DNA of 64,000 nt from Byssothecium circinans (Eukaryota > Ascomycota > Dothideomycetes > Pleosporales > Massarinaceae), in NCBI GenBank assembly GCA_010015675.1, contig ML977010.1:20444-84443 (forward strand), written 5' to 3'. The notes beneath the pieces were generated by a model, which ran no database searches, was not told the DNA's origin, and was given only the letters and a program-made list of their open reading frames with translations. A program made the translations under genes and the position numbers. Positions 32,594-43,574 of this stretch are shown in pieces (position 1 is the first letter of the stretch; every line of letters begins with the position of its first letter).

Positions 32594-33560
32594 ATGCGTC
32601 TCACAGCCATCCTCTCCCGCATGAAAATCGCCCACGACGCCACCGTCCCCGAGATCCTAGCCATCACAAAGTACACGCCCCAGCAATGGGAAACCTTCCG
32701 AGTAACCGCCCCTCACGTGCATCCCCCAAATCCATCTTGCTCAAAAAGTACTAACGAGGGCGCGTTCAATTTCAGAACGTCACCGACGCGACAGCAAAGA
32801 CCATGTACGCGAACAACGAGATCCCGCGGCGATGGCGCAGAATCAAGCCCGCAGAACAAAAGGACATTTTGCAAAATGTCTGCCGGCTTATGGAAAAGAG
32901 CGGGGTTAGGAAGTTACCCGAGGAGGACCTGATTGCTTGGAGGATGAGGAGGGTGTGGAAGAATATGCGGAGGACGAGGGCTGGTATGTTGGAAAAAGAT
33001 ATATATGAACAGTGCTTTACTGACTCGATCTAATTTCAAACAGCCGCCGAAGCGCGAGAAAAATACGTCGAAGAGCATAAAGCTACCATCCCGGATTCAG
33101 ACGCGGATATCAGCGCGCACATAAACACTATGAGGGTATGTCTACTTGCTCCTGCGCCCCTGTAAAAGCTGCCGCGTGCTTACTCCTTGTATAGCGCCAT
33201 GTACGCTTTCAAATATATCCCTATGCAGAAGCACACCCGGATAAAACATGGACTGAGATCCCGATGAGCGTGCGCAGTCGCATTTTCGAGAGCGTGAATG
33301 TAAAGTTGGAAGAAGGGGGGATCCCGCCCGTGGATCGGGACTTTATGGAGTATCAGATGCAGATGGCGCTGATGTATTGGAAGATTCAAAATAATAGGAG
33401 AGCGGCTGCAGCCAGAGAAGACGACGGGGAGGAGGAACCGAAGAAGCAGCGGAACGAGGAACTGAAGAAGCAGCTGAAGGAGGAACCGAAGGAGGAAGTG
33501 AAGAAGGAAACGAAAAAGCGGGAAAGAAAAAGAAGGGAAAAAGAGACGACCACTGAATAG
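32594..33560 (+). CDS. Hypothetical four-exon protein with K/E-rich tail
   Basis: Exons 32594-32701, 32776-32983, 33044-33135 and 33195-33560 join in frame to 257 residues. Intron 1 (74 bp) has a TACTAAC branch 20 bp before its acceptor. Introns 2 and 3 have GTATGT donors. No family is recognised. Residues 37-105 are strongly basic and helical (NNEIPRRWRRIKPAEQKD, WRMRRVWKNMRRTRA). Residues 135-210 look globular (IPMSVRSRIFESVNVKLEE, MEYQMQMALMYWKIQNN). The last ~45 residues are almost only Lys and Glu (KKQLKEEPKEEVKKE). No signal peptide or membrane segment. Composition suggests a nucleic-acid-associated or nuclear protein, but that is a guess. The exon structure is the main evidence that it is a gene. 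Confidence 0.7.
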
Positions 33561-33813
33561 AATTTGTTCTGATTGATGCACTGATCCGTGAGTGTCCTTT
33601 TCTCTGCACTCGAAATATTATATACACTGCTTTCGCGACCTAGATATCCAATCCTGATCTAGGTCTTCGGTATCTCGGTTATGTGCGAAGCACCTGTTCA
33701 ATCGGCCTGCTTTTCATACGCCGTGCTGAACCTCCTTTAGATATCTAGCTTTTTCCACGCAGATTCTCTCTTCGCAATTCGACCCCGTACTCCTAGACAC
33801 GTTTCCTCCTCCC

Positions 33814-36117
33814 TCACTTCTCGGCGATAAGGAACACCTTCCCCTCACCCCGCCCCATCGCATTCAGGACAGCCTTCCAAGCTCTAACGTCCGTCCTCCA
33901 AGCTTCAACAAGCGGCACTCCACCAGCCTTTCCGAACATCAGCGTCGTCCGCTTGACCGTCCACGAATCATCCCTAATCGCCATCTTCGCATCAGGAACC
34001 GGAGAACGTTCTTGCTTCAGAGACTGCGAACTCGAACGGCGACGAAGCAGTGAACGCGAGCTACTCGGCGATTGCAGGAGAGTGGTGGAAATGAAGAGGG
34101 CGGCATCGGCTGTGGGGGGAAGTACGGGCATGGTTGCCGTGCGGGCTACACGGGAGCGAGTAGACTTTGGGCTTCCTAGTTCTCTGCCTAGAAGCGCGTT
34201 GGGTCGGTGGAAGGGTGATGGGGATGAAGAGGTTGCTTGCGGCGATGAGGATGCGGGGTTGGTGGACGATGGTTGAGGAGGTGGGAATTCGGATTCGAGA
34301 TAGCGTGGGGAGGGAGACGAGTCGGGCTTATAAGTTGATGGTCTAGTCGGATCGATGGCGATGGTGTTGGAGAGGCTTGATGATTTGGTGGTTGATGGAG
34401 AGCCGGCGTCGGATGGCCTGGAAGTAGCTGTCATTGGACGATCCGTCTTCACGGGTTCGTTAGAGACGCGGGAGGTGCCAGTCGCTTCGGATGTTTTAGG
34501 TGTCACCTTCTTCGGATGCGCCGTGTACGTGGGGTGAACGGAGGTACTGGAGGCGGACGTTGGGGGAGCATCGGAAGCCTTATCGGGATCTAGAAAGAGT
34601 TAGCAAAGCTCATCCAAAGGGGTGTCAATGGATGGTATGGAGTGCGTACAGATGGTATGCAGACACTCGGTCGTCCTTGTAACCGCAGACGTCGGCCACG
34701 CGATCATCAACCACGGCGCGACTTCCTCATCGCCATCTTCTTTCTTTCCCTTCACAACGATAAAGGCCCAGCGTCCTTCTCCCCGCTCGTTCCTTTCTCG
34801 CGTATCCATTCCATACTTGCGCTTCTTGGTTTCACCCGTCTCCGCAGTCCCGGCCATCTGCATCATCCGCTCATAGTTCGAGACCCTCGTTCCACTCTTA
34901 TTATCTCCCTCCTCTTCAGTCCCGACAAACGTATCAACCTCGCCATAAACCAAGCTTGCTACATCTCCCGGTCCAATATACCGAAGCTCCTGGTGCGGTT
35001 CAACGCTCGTGTCCCAGAACGATACTGATGCCAGCGCAATATTTACGGGCTTGGCGGGCGGATATGAAAAGAGAGGATGTAGCTTCATCGTGCGGTCGGA
35101 GGGCTCGTGCTTTCGATAGAGCTCACTGGTGACGGAGTGCCATGAGAGCAATCGGTGTGAGAGATCTGGCGTGTTCCCGAGAAACAGGTCTTTCCACAAG
35201 TGCTCTGCGCTGAGAGGAAGGGGAGGAAGTCCGACGATGGTGTTGAGCTCCGTGTCACGGCTATCGCTGCTCTGACGGTCGCGCGAATTGAACGGATAGT
35301 CAAACGCGGCGTCCAGTTGCGGCATTGACGCCGACCCCGACGGATCGCGGTCGCGGTTTCGAGCCGCGAACAAGTTGGAGATGCTAGGCATACTGCGTAG
35401 AGCGGGCATGCTCGGCGGTGCTCCAGGGTAACGGATCCAAGCGGGGATTTTGTGGGCTGTAGGAGGTGAAGCCGGTGTCTCGACGAGCGTAGGCATCGTT
35501 GCTTGCGAGACCATATCCGGCAGTAGCCTGTCAACGCGCGAACCTTCAGCCGTATCGACGTTTCCGAGTACGGGGTAGTCGAAGCCCTCATCATCAGTGG
35601 GCTCACTGTCTCCCTCTTGCTCGCCTCGATCTCCGCCACTCTCCACGTTGCCAGGCGAAGGCTCCGAATCCCCAACCGCTTTGTTGACGCTGTCCTCGGA
35701 GCTATCACCCACATCCATCTCTTCGAAGATACTCTCCAGACCCCTCGCCCCCTCGTGCGCGCCCTTTCCCTTACTACCCTCACCAACGTCACCAACGAAC
35801 TCCCGTAGCCCCTCCTCAAACCTCCTCATCAAGTCTCCAAGCACCTCAGGCGGCCTCGGAAACGGCACAGCCTGGCTCGTCGCCATGACGTGTTGTAGCC
35901 TTCGACTCGCAACGCGCAGTTTGCTGAGCACGTCCTGGTCGTCGGGCGTCTGCCTCCGAGGGTCGAAGTAGAGCCTAGGGCTCTGCGGGACGAAGTGCGA
36001 GGGCCGGCGCTGAGGCGACGGCGTTCGGGGCACGGCCGTTGGTGTCACGGCGTGGGCTGCGCTCGGACCTGGGCGGTCGTCGCCCGGGGTGGTCGTCGGG
36101 GAGCGGACGGGCTCCAT
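33814..36117 (-). CDS. Hypothetical fungal protein, mostly disordered with a conserved-looking centre
   Basis: Two exons, 36117-34650 and 34589-33814, 747 residues. The 60-bp intron (GTACGC, branch GCTAAC, CTAG) joins ECLHTI to YPDKASDA in frame, whereas unspliced the frame stops 14 codons later. The N-terminal ~260 residues are proline/serine-rich with acidic patches. The centre, about 300-500, looks folded: AEHLWKDLFLGNTPDLSHRL, KPVNIALASVSFWDTS, LRYIGPGDVASLVYGEVDTF and RWAFIVVKGKK. After a second disordered stretch the C-terminus again looks folded (SWTVKRTTLMFGKAGGVPLV, WKAVLNAMGRGEGKVFLIAE). I do not recognise a named domain. No signal peptide or membrane segment. An array of degenerate tandem repeats starts ~250 bp upstream. 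Confidence 0.72.
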
Positions 36118-36369
36118 AGGGCGGTGAGGTTGCCTGCTAACTGGATGAGTTAGTAGGTGTTGCTTGTAGAGGTGTGGATTGTTAGTTTTCCTGATCGCCG
36201 GCGGGAGCTGGAGCTGGTGGTGGGAGGGAGGTGGTGCGGACAGGTATGTGAGGTCGCGGTGGGCGTTTGTATGGGACTGGAAATGGAGCTAGTAGTTTGA
36301 AGGCGCGGTGAGCAGGGATATGGGAATTATACACTCACTTGCAAGTGAAGGTAGATACGGCAGTGGAGA

Positions 36370-37340
36370 AGGAAAAAGTCCTGGAATCCGTGCTATCAAA
36401 ATACTTCGTCTAGCGTATCTAGGGGAAATACAACACCCTGTACGATCTTGGAAAGATATGTGTTCACAAAACTCTGCTAACATCTAGTTACCTACACATT
36501 GTAACGCCGATCCAACATAGCAGACCGATACTTCCAGTGAAGAGGGAAGATGAGCCGTCCTCACGATGTAGAAATCCCAGGAAATTAGAGAATTTGAAGA
36601 GCTACAAAACTCGTCCAAGGTAGATACAACACCCTGTACATTATTGGAAAGAGAAGCATCTATAGGACTCTGCTAATATTCGTTTACCTTCCCCACGTGA
36701 AGTAGATTGAACATAGCAGAGCAAACAAAACTCGAGGTGAATAGAGAGGATATACCTCTCGCGAAAATAAAAAGTTGATAATTTTGGAATAAGTAAAACT
36801 CGTCCAAGGTATCTATGACACCCCGTATACCGTTTCGAAAAATATGTAGAGTAGTGTGATGATATTCAGCCACCTTTCCGCAAGGCAGTAGCCCAGCCCA
36901 GTGGACTTACACTGAAGACAATGCCATCACAGAAATTTTCGTGACCTTAAAAAATTTGATCAACGAAGAAACAGTGCAGGAACTATCTAAAGTAGATACA
37001 ACACCGCATGCACTGCTCAAAAGAGAAGTGTTTAGAGTGCTGTGGTGATAGTTTGATCACTATTCGGCGAAGTATTCGCGGAGCTTGGAAAAAAATACTC
37101 AAGGGGAAGATAGATGGAGCGGAGGACTCTCGGAATGTGGAAATCCTAGATTATTTTTATAGGGGAAGGCTGTATAGAACTCCTGCAAGATAGATGAATA
37201 GGAAGCAGCCTTTTAAGGTCTTACCAATACCTTGTATTACCCTTGTTCAAGACATGGGAAGTGGCGAAAAATCATCGCCGGAATGAAGAGGCCAGAGCTG
37301 TCGAGTCCCCAAGGTAGATGGATACTGTTATGAACAGCAT
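36370..37340. repeat. Degenerate tandem array of ~190-bp units
   Basis: A shared block resembling AACTCGTCCAAGGTAGATAC followed by AACACCCTGTAC recurs with anchor positions 36429, 36625, 36814 and 36997 (spacing 196, 189, 183), and weakly at about 37195 and 37319. Within each unit the order is the same: anchor, a GGAAAGA-like run, TCTGCTAATAT-like text, then a TTACCTTCC-like and an AACATAGCAGA-like block. Units differ by many substitutions and small indels, and no long reading frame runs through. It lies between the 5' end of the 747-residue gene and the aldose epimerase. Confidence 0.75.
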
Positions 37341-37577
37341 CCAAGAGGAAAAGGAACGTTTCGAGGTTCCCATCACATCGCAAGCGAAGCAAAGACAAAT
37401 TCAACCCCACTCAATACCATCACATATCCGCATTAACCAATCGAATTAACTCATTACCCAAAGCCAGCAACGACCAGGAACCTCCTCTACATCATCACCC
37501 AGTTCAGGATTCATTCCAACACAGACCGGAAGCTCCCAAGCCGCTGCCCCCCTCAGCCAATCTCCCCACAGAAGCTT

Positions 37578-38972
37578 TTACTTATTAACCGAAAACACAT
37601 AAGTCGCCTCAAGCGTATAGGCGGGATCCTCGGGCCCAAAGATATTCTTCTTCTCGCGCTGCCACTCGGGGTGATTGATAGCGTCGATCCAGTCCTCGAC
37701 CTCTAGGACGATGCAGCCGTACTTCTCGATGACGCGGTTGCGGCCTTCGAGGCCTTGGGTTGATTTGATCGGCAAAGACCCTGTTTGACAGTTGTTAGAA
37801 CCCAGGTATTGGAAAAAGGGTGGAGAAGAGAGAGAGTGTGTGTGGAGAGGGGAGACATACCGTTCTGCCCACCGCATCCATAAACCTGAAAAGCGTCCTG
37901 GTCCGAAAACACATCTATCTGAATGCCGCTCCACTCACTGCTCAGCGTAGCCACGGGGCCGCTCTTCCTCCAATCATACGGGCCGTTCTGGGCGCGGTTG
38001 ACGAGGTACGCGTTGTCGTAGCCTGTGCAGTTGAAGCCGCAGTTGCCCTTGAGTTCGGGCGCGGTGAGGTTGGCGCCGAGTTGCTTGGGCGAGGACCAGA
38101 AGTCGTTGACGCTGTACTGGGCGTTGGGGAGGATGGTGCCGTCGGGGATGAGGATGTTGTCGACGCCGATGCGCTGGCCGGAGTAGGGGAGGTGCAGCGT
38201 GTGGTTTAGGGCTGTGGGGGTGTTGGGGTTGGCGAAGGCGTCGAGGTTCCAGTATACCTGTTTCGTTAGCGTTGTATACGGGAGGTGGTGTTTGGGGGAG
38301 GGTGCTTACGTGGGAGCTTAGCATGATGGGCGTTTTCTTTGTCGTTGAGAGAGCCACCATCTTGATGTGCCATGTGTTCTTCGTCATGGTGTATGTGATG
38401 TAACTCACTACCTCGCCGGGGAAACCCTCTTTGCCATCTGGGTCTACAATCGAGAAGGTGATTGAGTCCTTGGTATGCGACACGACGGTGAAGTTTCGCT
38501 ACCGGCACAAGTCAGTACATCTTTCTTTCCTTTTGACTTGGTCGGCGTCCAAGAGAGAACATACGTAATCCCAACCATCATCCCCACCATGCAGCGTGTT
38601 CAACCCCCCGTTCTCATTAGCATCCACCTTGTATTGCACCCCATCAATGACAAAGCTACTATTCTTAATCCGATTCGCATACCTGCCCGGCACGCCTCCA
38701 AAATGCGGATGCACCGGATCCACCTCGTAATAGCTCGCGTTGTCGAAGCCGAGAACAATGTCGCGTTCAATGCCCTTGGAGTCGTGGACGAAGAGATTGG
38801 CAATGGATGCACCGTAAGGGATGAAGAGCCCGCGGATGCCTTCGGCAGAGATCTCGTACTTTCCGTTTGCGTCTGGACCGGTAGTGCTGTTGGTGGTGTT
38901 GGGCGCGGTGGAGTACTGGGCGAGCGCTGAAGTCGCTGCCGCGAAGACAGCGAGGAGAGCGGAGAACTTCAT
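37578..38972 (-). CDS. Secreted aldose 1-epimerase (galactose mutarotase family)
   Basis: Four exons: 38972-38565, 38498-38310, 38257-37861 and 37780-37578, joining in frame to 398 residues. The introns are 66, 52 and 80 bp, with GTATGT/GTAAGC donors. A signal peptide is clear (MKFSALLAVFAAATSALA). Family landmarks: IRGLFIPYGASIANLFV, DIVLGFDNASYY, GRYANRIKNSSF, the active-site His in LNTLHGGDDGWD, the second His before VYWNLDA, the sugar contact QVYGCGGQNG, and the catalytic Glu region LEVEDWIDAINHPEW. The enzyme interconverts alpha and beta anomers of aldoses such as galactose or glucose. The signal peptide and several N-x-T/S sites indicate an extracellular form, common in fungi that feed on plant polysaccharide. 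Confidence 0.93.
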
Positions 38973-40213
38973 TGTGGATGGAGCTGAGCTTGTTGTGTAT
39001 CCTAGACTAGCAAATCTATTCTCTATAGCTACCAATTGGTGCCAATTGAAGTTGCCGTTCGCTGCGAGACTGCGAGACGAGGTAGAAAAAAGTCGCAGGT
39101 AAAGGAGAACTAGGACCGGAGGGCACGCGTTTGGTACTTATGTAGGTAGACTTCACCCGGGTCTACAGGATTCCCCATGACCAGGCAACTGTCTAGGTCG
39201 CGCAAACGATTATTGATGGGCGCGATGCTACCCTGCACAACGGTAGCTGTGTTCGGGGCTCGCGCCGAAGTTGGTCCTCTTTCGCTTCGTGTTGTTCATC
39301 ATTTCCCCGCAGCCCGGTGCATCATCGCTCAGGAACACGGGCTGTCGATGACGGTACGGGCCACCCGTCAGTTCAATGCCCTTGTCACCTAGGACCATAA
39401 ACATTTCCCCTTTGAAATATTTCTGAGCTCGAAGTTTATCTTATCTCATCTCATCTTTCGTTTGAAACGTAGAGCTCCAGCTCAGCTCCAGCTAGCAAGC
39501 TCGGAAGCTCCAACGTTTACCCCAGAGCTCTCCCCGGCAAAAAGACGCATGTCCCAGTCCCATCTCCGCTCCCCGATTGGAGGAATATGAGGAGGGAAAT
39601 GCGTGATGACAGACAGCAGCCAGGGTCAGCAGATTGCAACACGGTGCATCGACGCACGGCTGGGGCTGACATGGCGTCCAGGCCCGTTGAGAGCTTGTTT
39701 TGTTCCTGGGCCTGAATGCGGGGAATCGAACGTCGGCGGTATGTACTGTACTGCTGCTACTTACACGGTGAGAAAGTGAATACTTTGATGGTACAGTGTC
39801 TTGTACAATTCTTAACTACATCACATTTACAAGACTCTTTTTTTTTTTTTAAATTACAAAGTCGTATTTGATTTCTAAATTATCCGGGAGCAGAAGACGT
39901 CGGTCATCGTGACTGCAGATATCGCAAACGGACAGCAACGACTAATGCCCCGTCGCAGATGCATACAGTGTATCCGTTCGTGACCATGAACCCATAACAC
40001 ATGCCATCATTCCATCGTGAAGAACCATATAAACGCCACCCGAAACCCCCCAACGCCAGTGAAGACAACCACCACTCATATACAGATCATGCCCATTAAT
40101 TCCCGGTCGTTTGGACAGCCCCAGACCAAAAAATCTGGGGAGACGTTACACTACAAAACCGTGGAATCGTACCCAGACTTTTGACGCCCGACTGTCAAGT
40201 GCTTTCACCAAAC
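38973..40213. other. Intergenic stretch without a recognisable gene
   Basis: About 1.2 kb. It contains a CAGCTC-rich imperfect repeat (39478-39512), an ATCTCATCTC-type run near 39442 and a T-run near 39840. No coding signal that I trust. Confidence 0.5.
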
Positions 40214-42598
40214 TCAGAGCTCGATCTTTGCCCTCTTTCTAGCCGGACCAGGTGAAACTGACAAGCCCAAAGCTCCAAGCTCATTCTTCGAGGCAGCACT
40301 TCGAACATGGTCGAGACCACGTTTACCTGCTCTACTCTTCTTGCCCTTATTCTCAACTAGACGTGGAGAGTCCAATTGAATATCGTTTATAGGTGCCATA
40401 TCAGTCCCTGATGCCTGTATAGTGGGTTTCGGGCCAACGGTGTGGGCCTCTTGCACCTGCGAAGACAGTATCATGTTGTGCGGAACCTGCGCTTCGAAAG
40501 GCTGTTGATCTGCCGAAACTTGATACTCGTGACCAAGGCCGTCTCCATTTGCCGCGGGAATATATCCTTGCTCTTCGCGTTCAGCAGCAGACACCTGAGC
40601 GTCGAGATGCGAGACTATAGAGTCATTGCGGCCTTGTGGCCGAGGCGCATCAACCTTTGACACAGCATTGACGGCAGTCAACGAGCCAAAGGAAACGCCG
40701 AGGACGATTTTTGCTACGGCGTTGGGAGAATCGCTCAGGTCGGGAACGCCGAGGGCCGGAATCTCGGGTTGGGAGATCATTGAAGGGGCGGTAGGTGCCT
40801 TGAACTTAGAAGGTACCTGGGGCTCTGGCGCGGGGTCAATCGTGGGTTTGCGGATCGCCGGGTCAGCCTTGGTGGAGGAACGCCTAGATTTGGTCTTGCG
40901 TGGTTGCTCCCCTTTCTGACAGCTAGGGTGTTCATCCCTGTATGTATTAGCAGGTGTTTACCAACATTCCATCGACTTACCATGCACGATCAGGCTTTCC
41001 GTTCTTGGCCCAGCAGCTGCTCGCGGTATGTGCCTCTTCTGAGACCCCTCCCCAGTGGTGCTTCTTGACAGAGTAGCGAGTTTGGAAGGACCTTCCGCAG
41101 ATGGCGTGGATGAATTGGCCAGAGTTGGGGCTTGCTCGGGTTTTGCCTTGATCAGCGGCGATTTCGCTCGCTCGACTCTTGCGCTTTGTTTTAGCAGGAA
41201 GGGACACTTCCGGTGCTAGAGCGTCCATGTCCTCTTCACTTCCTCCCCGATGGTTTGCAGGCGTACCCTCTTCACTTGGCCTCCTCATAGGGGCCATCTC
41301 GTACGTCGGTTGACCAAGAGGAACAGCAATGGGAGTTCCGAGCCTCAATGGCGTCGAGCTCGCATGGGCTGAGGCCGAATGTGAAACCGCATCTGTCTCA
41401 AACACAGGAGTTGAAAGACCTTGTTGGTGTCTCCGAGCCATCTCCAACATTTGTTGATGCTGTTGAGGCGTTACTGACCAATTGGGCGTATAAAATCCTC
41501 CCGCCCAATTCACACCTACCACATGACCTTGCCATGCTGTATCGGACGTGCGAGGCCGCTCGATCTGGGCTGGATCTTGGTAGCCCTGGGAATCGAAGCT
41601 GGGAGAAAAACCTGTATGAAGAGCTTGTGACGCATGGTGATGGTTCAAAGGGAGTTCGCTCGGCATCGGGGGCAGGGGTGATGAAAGTCCATTCGGCATG
41701 AATGGATTCCAGTTGACGTACGGCCACTGGTTCTGTGCCGGATCACCTTGGTTAAGGTAGCCATTCTGATCATTGAAACTGTTCACAGGGGTATCGAACA
41801 TGCCGGAGCTATTCAGTTCACTAAGACCATTCATTTGTCGAATTTGCTGCTGCTGCCTAGTTGCATCCAGCTGATAAGGAATCAATGGCTGGGATTGAGG
41901 GGTGTGCTGCGCTGAATACCGATTGGGGGTCACTAGCATCGGTAACTGCGGCTCGTACTGAGGCTCGAGGAAGGCTGGTGACGTGTGCGATGTTGGAGGC
42001 GCTGAGATATCGAAGTCACCTACTCCCCATTGCGCATCTGGATGATCAAGGACGTCAAGAAGGGCCTGTTGAAGTTCTCCACGGGTATTCACAACGGTGG
42101 ACATGGTGAGGTGGGCTTGGCTATGTGGAGGTCAGCAAAGATTATGGAGAGCAGGAGCGGAAATGTCGAGGACGAACCGCTTGCTTAGTTGTCCAGACTT
42201 GAATCGAATGAGTGCCTCCTGAATCGTTGTCCACTCATCGGACGGGTCGCCAAAGACAGCCTGCGCGAATTAGACAGGGAAAAGTAAAGAAGACGCTGGT
42301 CTCGCTCACAATGACTTTGCTAATGAAGTTGAAGCAGTAAACTTCAATACTCCCGGGCACATATCCACCGTGCACAGGTGCCGATGAAGACTCATTGGTA
42401 GGCCTGGGAAGAATTGTTCTCGGGGAGACGGACCTACTGCCATAAGCGGGTGGCCTACTGATGTGATTAGCTCGTGATTAGCTGATGATGCCGTCGTGGT
42501 ATAGCGCTTTCAAGCTTAGGAATGTGCAGCCAGGCGTTTGGCACTTACGGTAACACAAGGGTGTGCTCATCGCGACGAAGAGTTGCGGCGTTCTCCAT
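40214..42598 (-). CDS. Fungal nuclear-type protein with zinc-finger-like Cys/His motif (hypothetical regulator)
   Basis: Five exons: 42598-42549, 42457-42310, 42260-42178, 42120-40981 and 40937-40214, continuous in frame, 714 residues. The start MENAATLRRDEHTLVLP continues through small exons (GSIEVYCFNFISKVI, then FGDPSDEWTTIQEALIRF) into the large exon. A later ATG at 42102-42104 would give a shorter model that omits these. Most of the centre is Q/P/S-rich and disordered, like activator regions. Near residues 420-475 a Cys/His block (HAICGRSFQTRYSVKKHH, SCWAKNGKPDRAWDEHP, C) resembles a C2H2-like finger, split by the last intron. Basic stretches (KTKRKSRAS, RKTKSRRSS, ARKRAKIEL) look like nuclear-localisation signals. 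I do not recognise a named regulator. The second exon has a CAGTAG double acceptor. Confidence 0.78.
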
Positions 42599-42946
42599 GG
42601 TATGTTGGTTGTTGCAAGCGCTGTCCATGTTGCGTTGCCGGACAAGGTGACAGAGTGCGAGCCGTTTTCTAGTCGTGGGTGCGGTGGAGGTGGGGCTTGG
42701 CAGGTGCAAACGACGTAGCGCACTCTCGTGGAGCAGAGAAAGTCGGCACTAAGATGAGAATTAGAAGGTAGCTTTTCGACATAAATACTTGGTATGACTC
42801 CACTAGAAAACTGACAGGGACTTACACTGGTGCTATTGCCGTGTTTTACAGCCCTGCGAGAGGCGTCGCGTTGTGTGGCATACGTGGAGAAGCGTCGATC
42901 TTCTACATGTGTAGGCCCTTCATCATTCCGGGCGGCGTAGAGAGTT

Positions 42947-43288
42947 TCAGTCCCTGTCTGACTTGTACTGCTTTTCGAGCTGCCTCTTCCGTTCCATCAA
43001 GATAGCCTTCCGTTCCCACAAGATAGCGTTTTGCTTGAGCAGTTCACTGAGTTCAGTGTTACGCTCAGCAGCGGCGGTAGTGTACGACCTATATATGGCC
43101 ATAGCGATGTTAGTAACAGCTGAACCAAAGAGGGCAGCGGCATAGGGCTTATTCTGGAAGAATTTAGCAAACACCATTATCACCGAGGTAAAATTAGAGA
43201 AAGATGGTGGAGGAGTGAAGATTGCAGCAGACTGCGCGACTTGGGTAGGTAGAGATTTCTGTTGGGAAGGCGTGGAGCGTGCGAGCAA
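42947..43288 (-). CDS. Hypothetical small membrane-anchored coiled-coil protein
   Basis: An open frame of 113 codons. A more likely start is the internal ATG at 43175-43177, giving 76 residues beginning MVFAKFFQNKPYAAALFGSA. A hydrophobic segment (AAALFGSAVTNIAMAIY) is followed by a charged helix (ELSELLKQNAILWERKAILM, then ERKRQLEKQY) with heptad-like spacing. No family is recognised. No introns are needed. The organised composition argues for a real gene, but the short length keeps it tentative. Confidence 0.4.
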   Translation of the reverse strand: MLARSTPSQQKSLPTQVAQSAAIFTPPPSFSNFTSVIMVFAKFFQNKPYAAALFGSAVTNIAMAIYRSYTTAAAERNTELSELLKQNAILWERKAILMERKRQLEKQYKSDRD

Positions 43289-43574
43289 CCAGTGAAGGTA
43301 CGCTCAATTCAAATGTTGTAACATTGAACACAACCTTAGCACGTGCTAATTAGGTCTCCGAAATGCTCTCGCGGAGCAGTACTGTGTCTTCAACTGTTGA
43401 GCCTAGAAAGCTACAGGTTTCAGTCAGCAGTTTGTTGCGCTGCGTCAATGTCGATCCTTGAGGGTGGCTACATGAGGCCTTGCCGCGACTGCCCTGGCCG
43501 CAGCATGGCCCCTTGTGTAATTGATACACAAACCATAGATATCACACCTGCACCCAATACCCAGGTATACTGAG

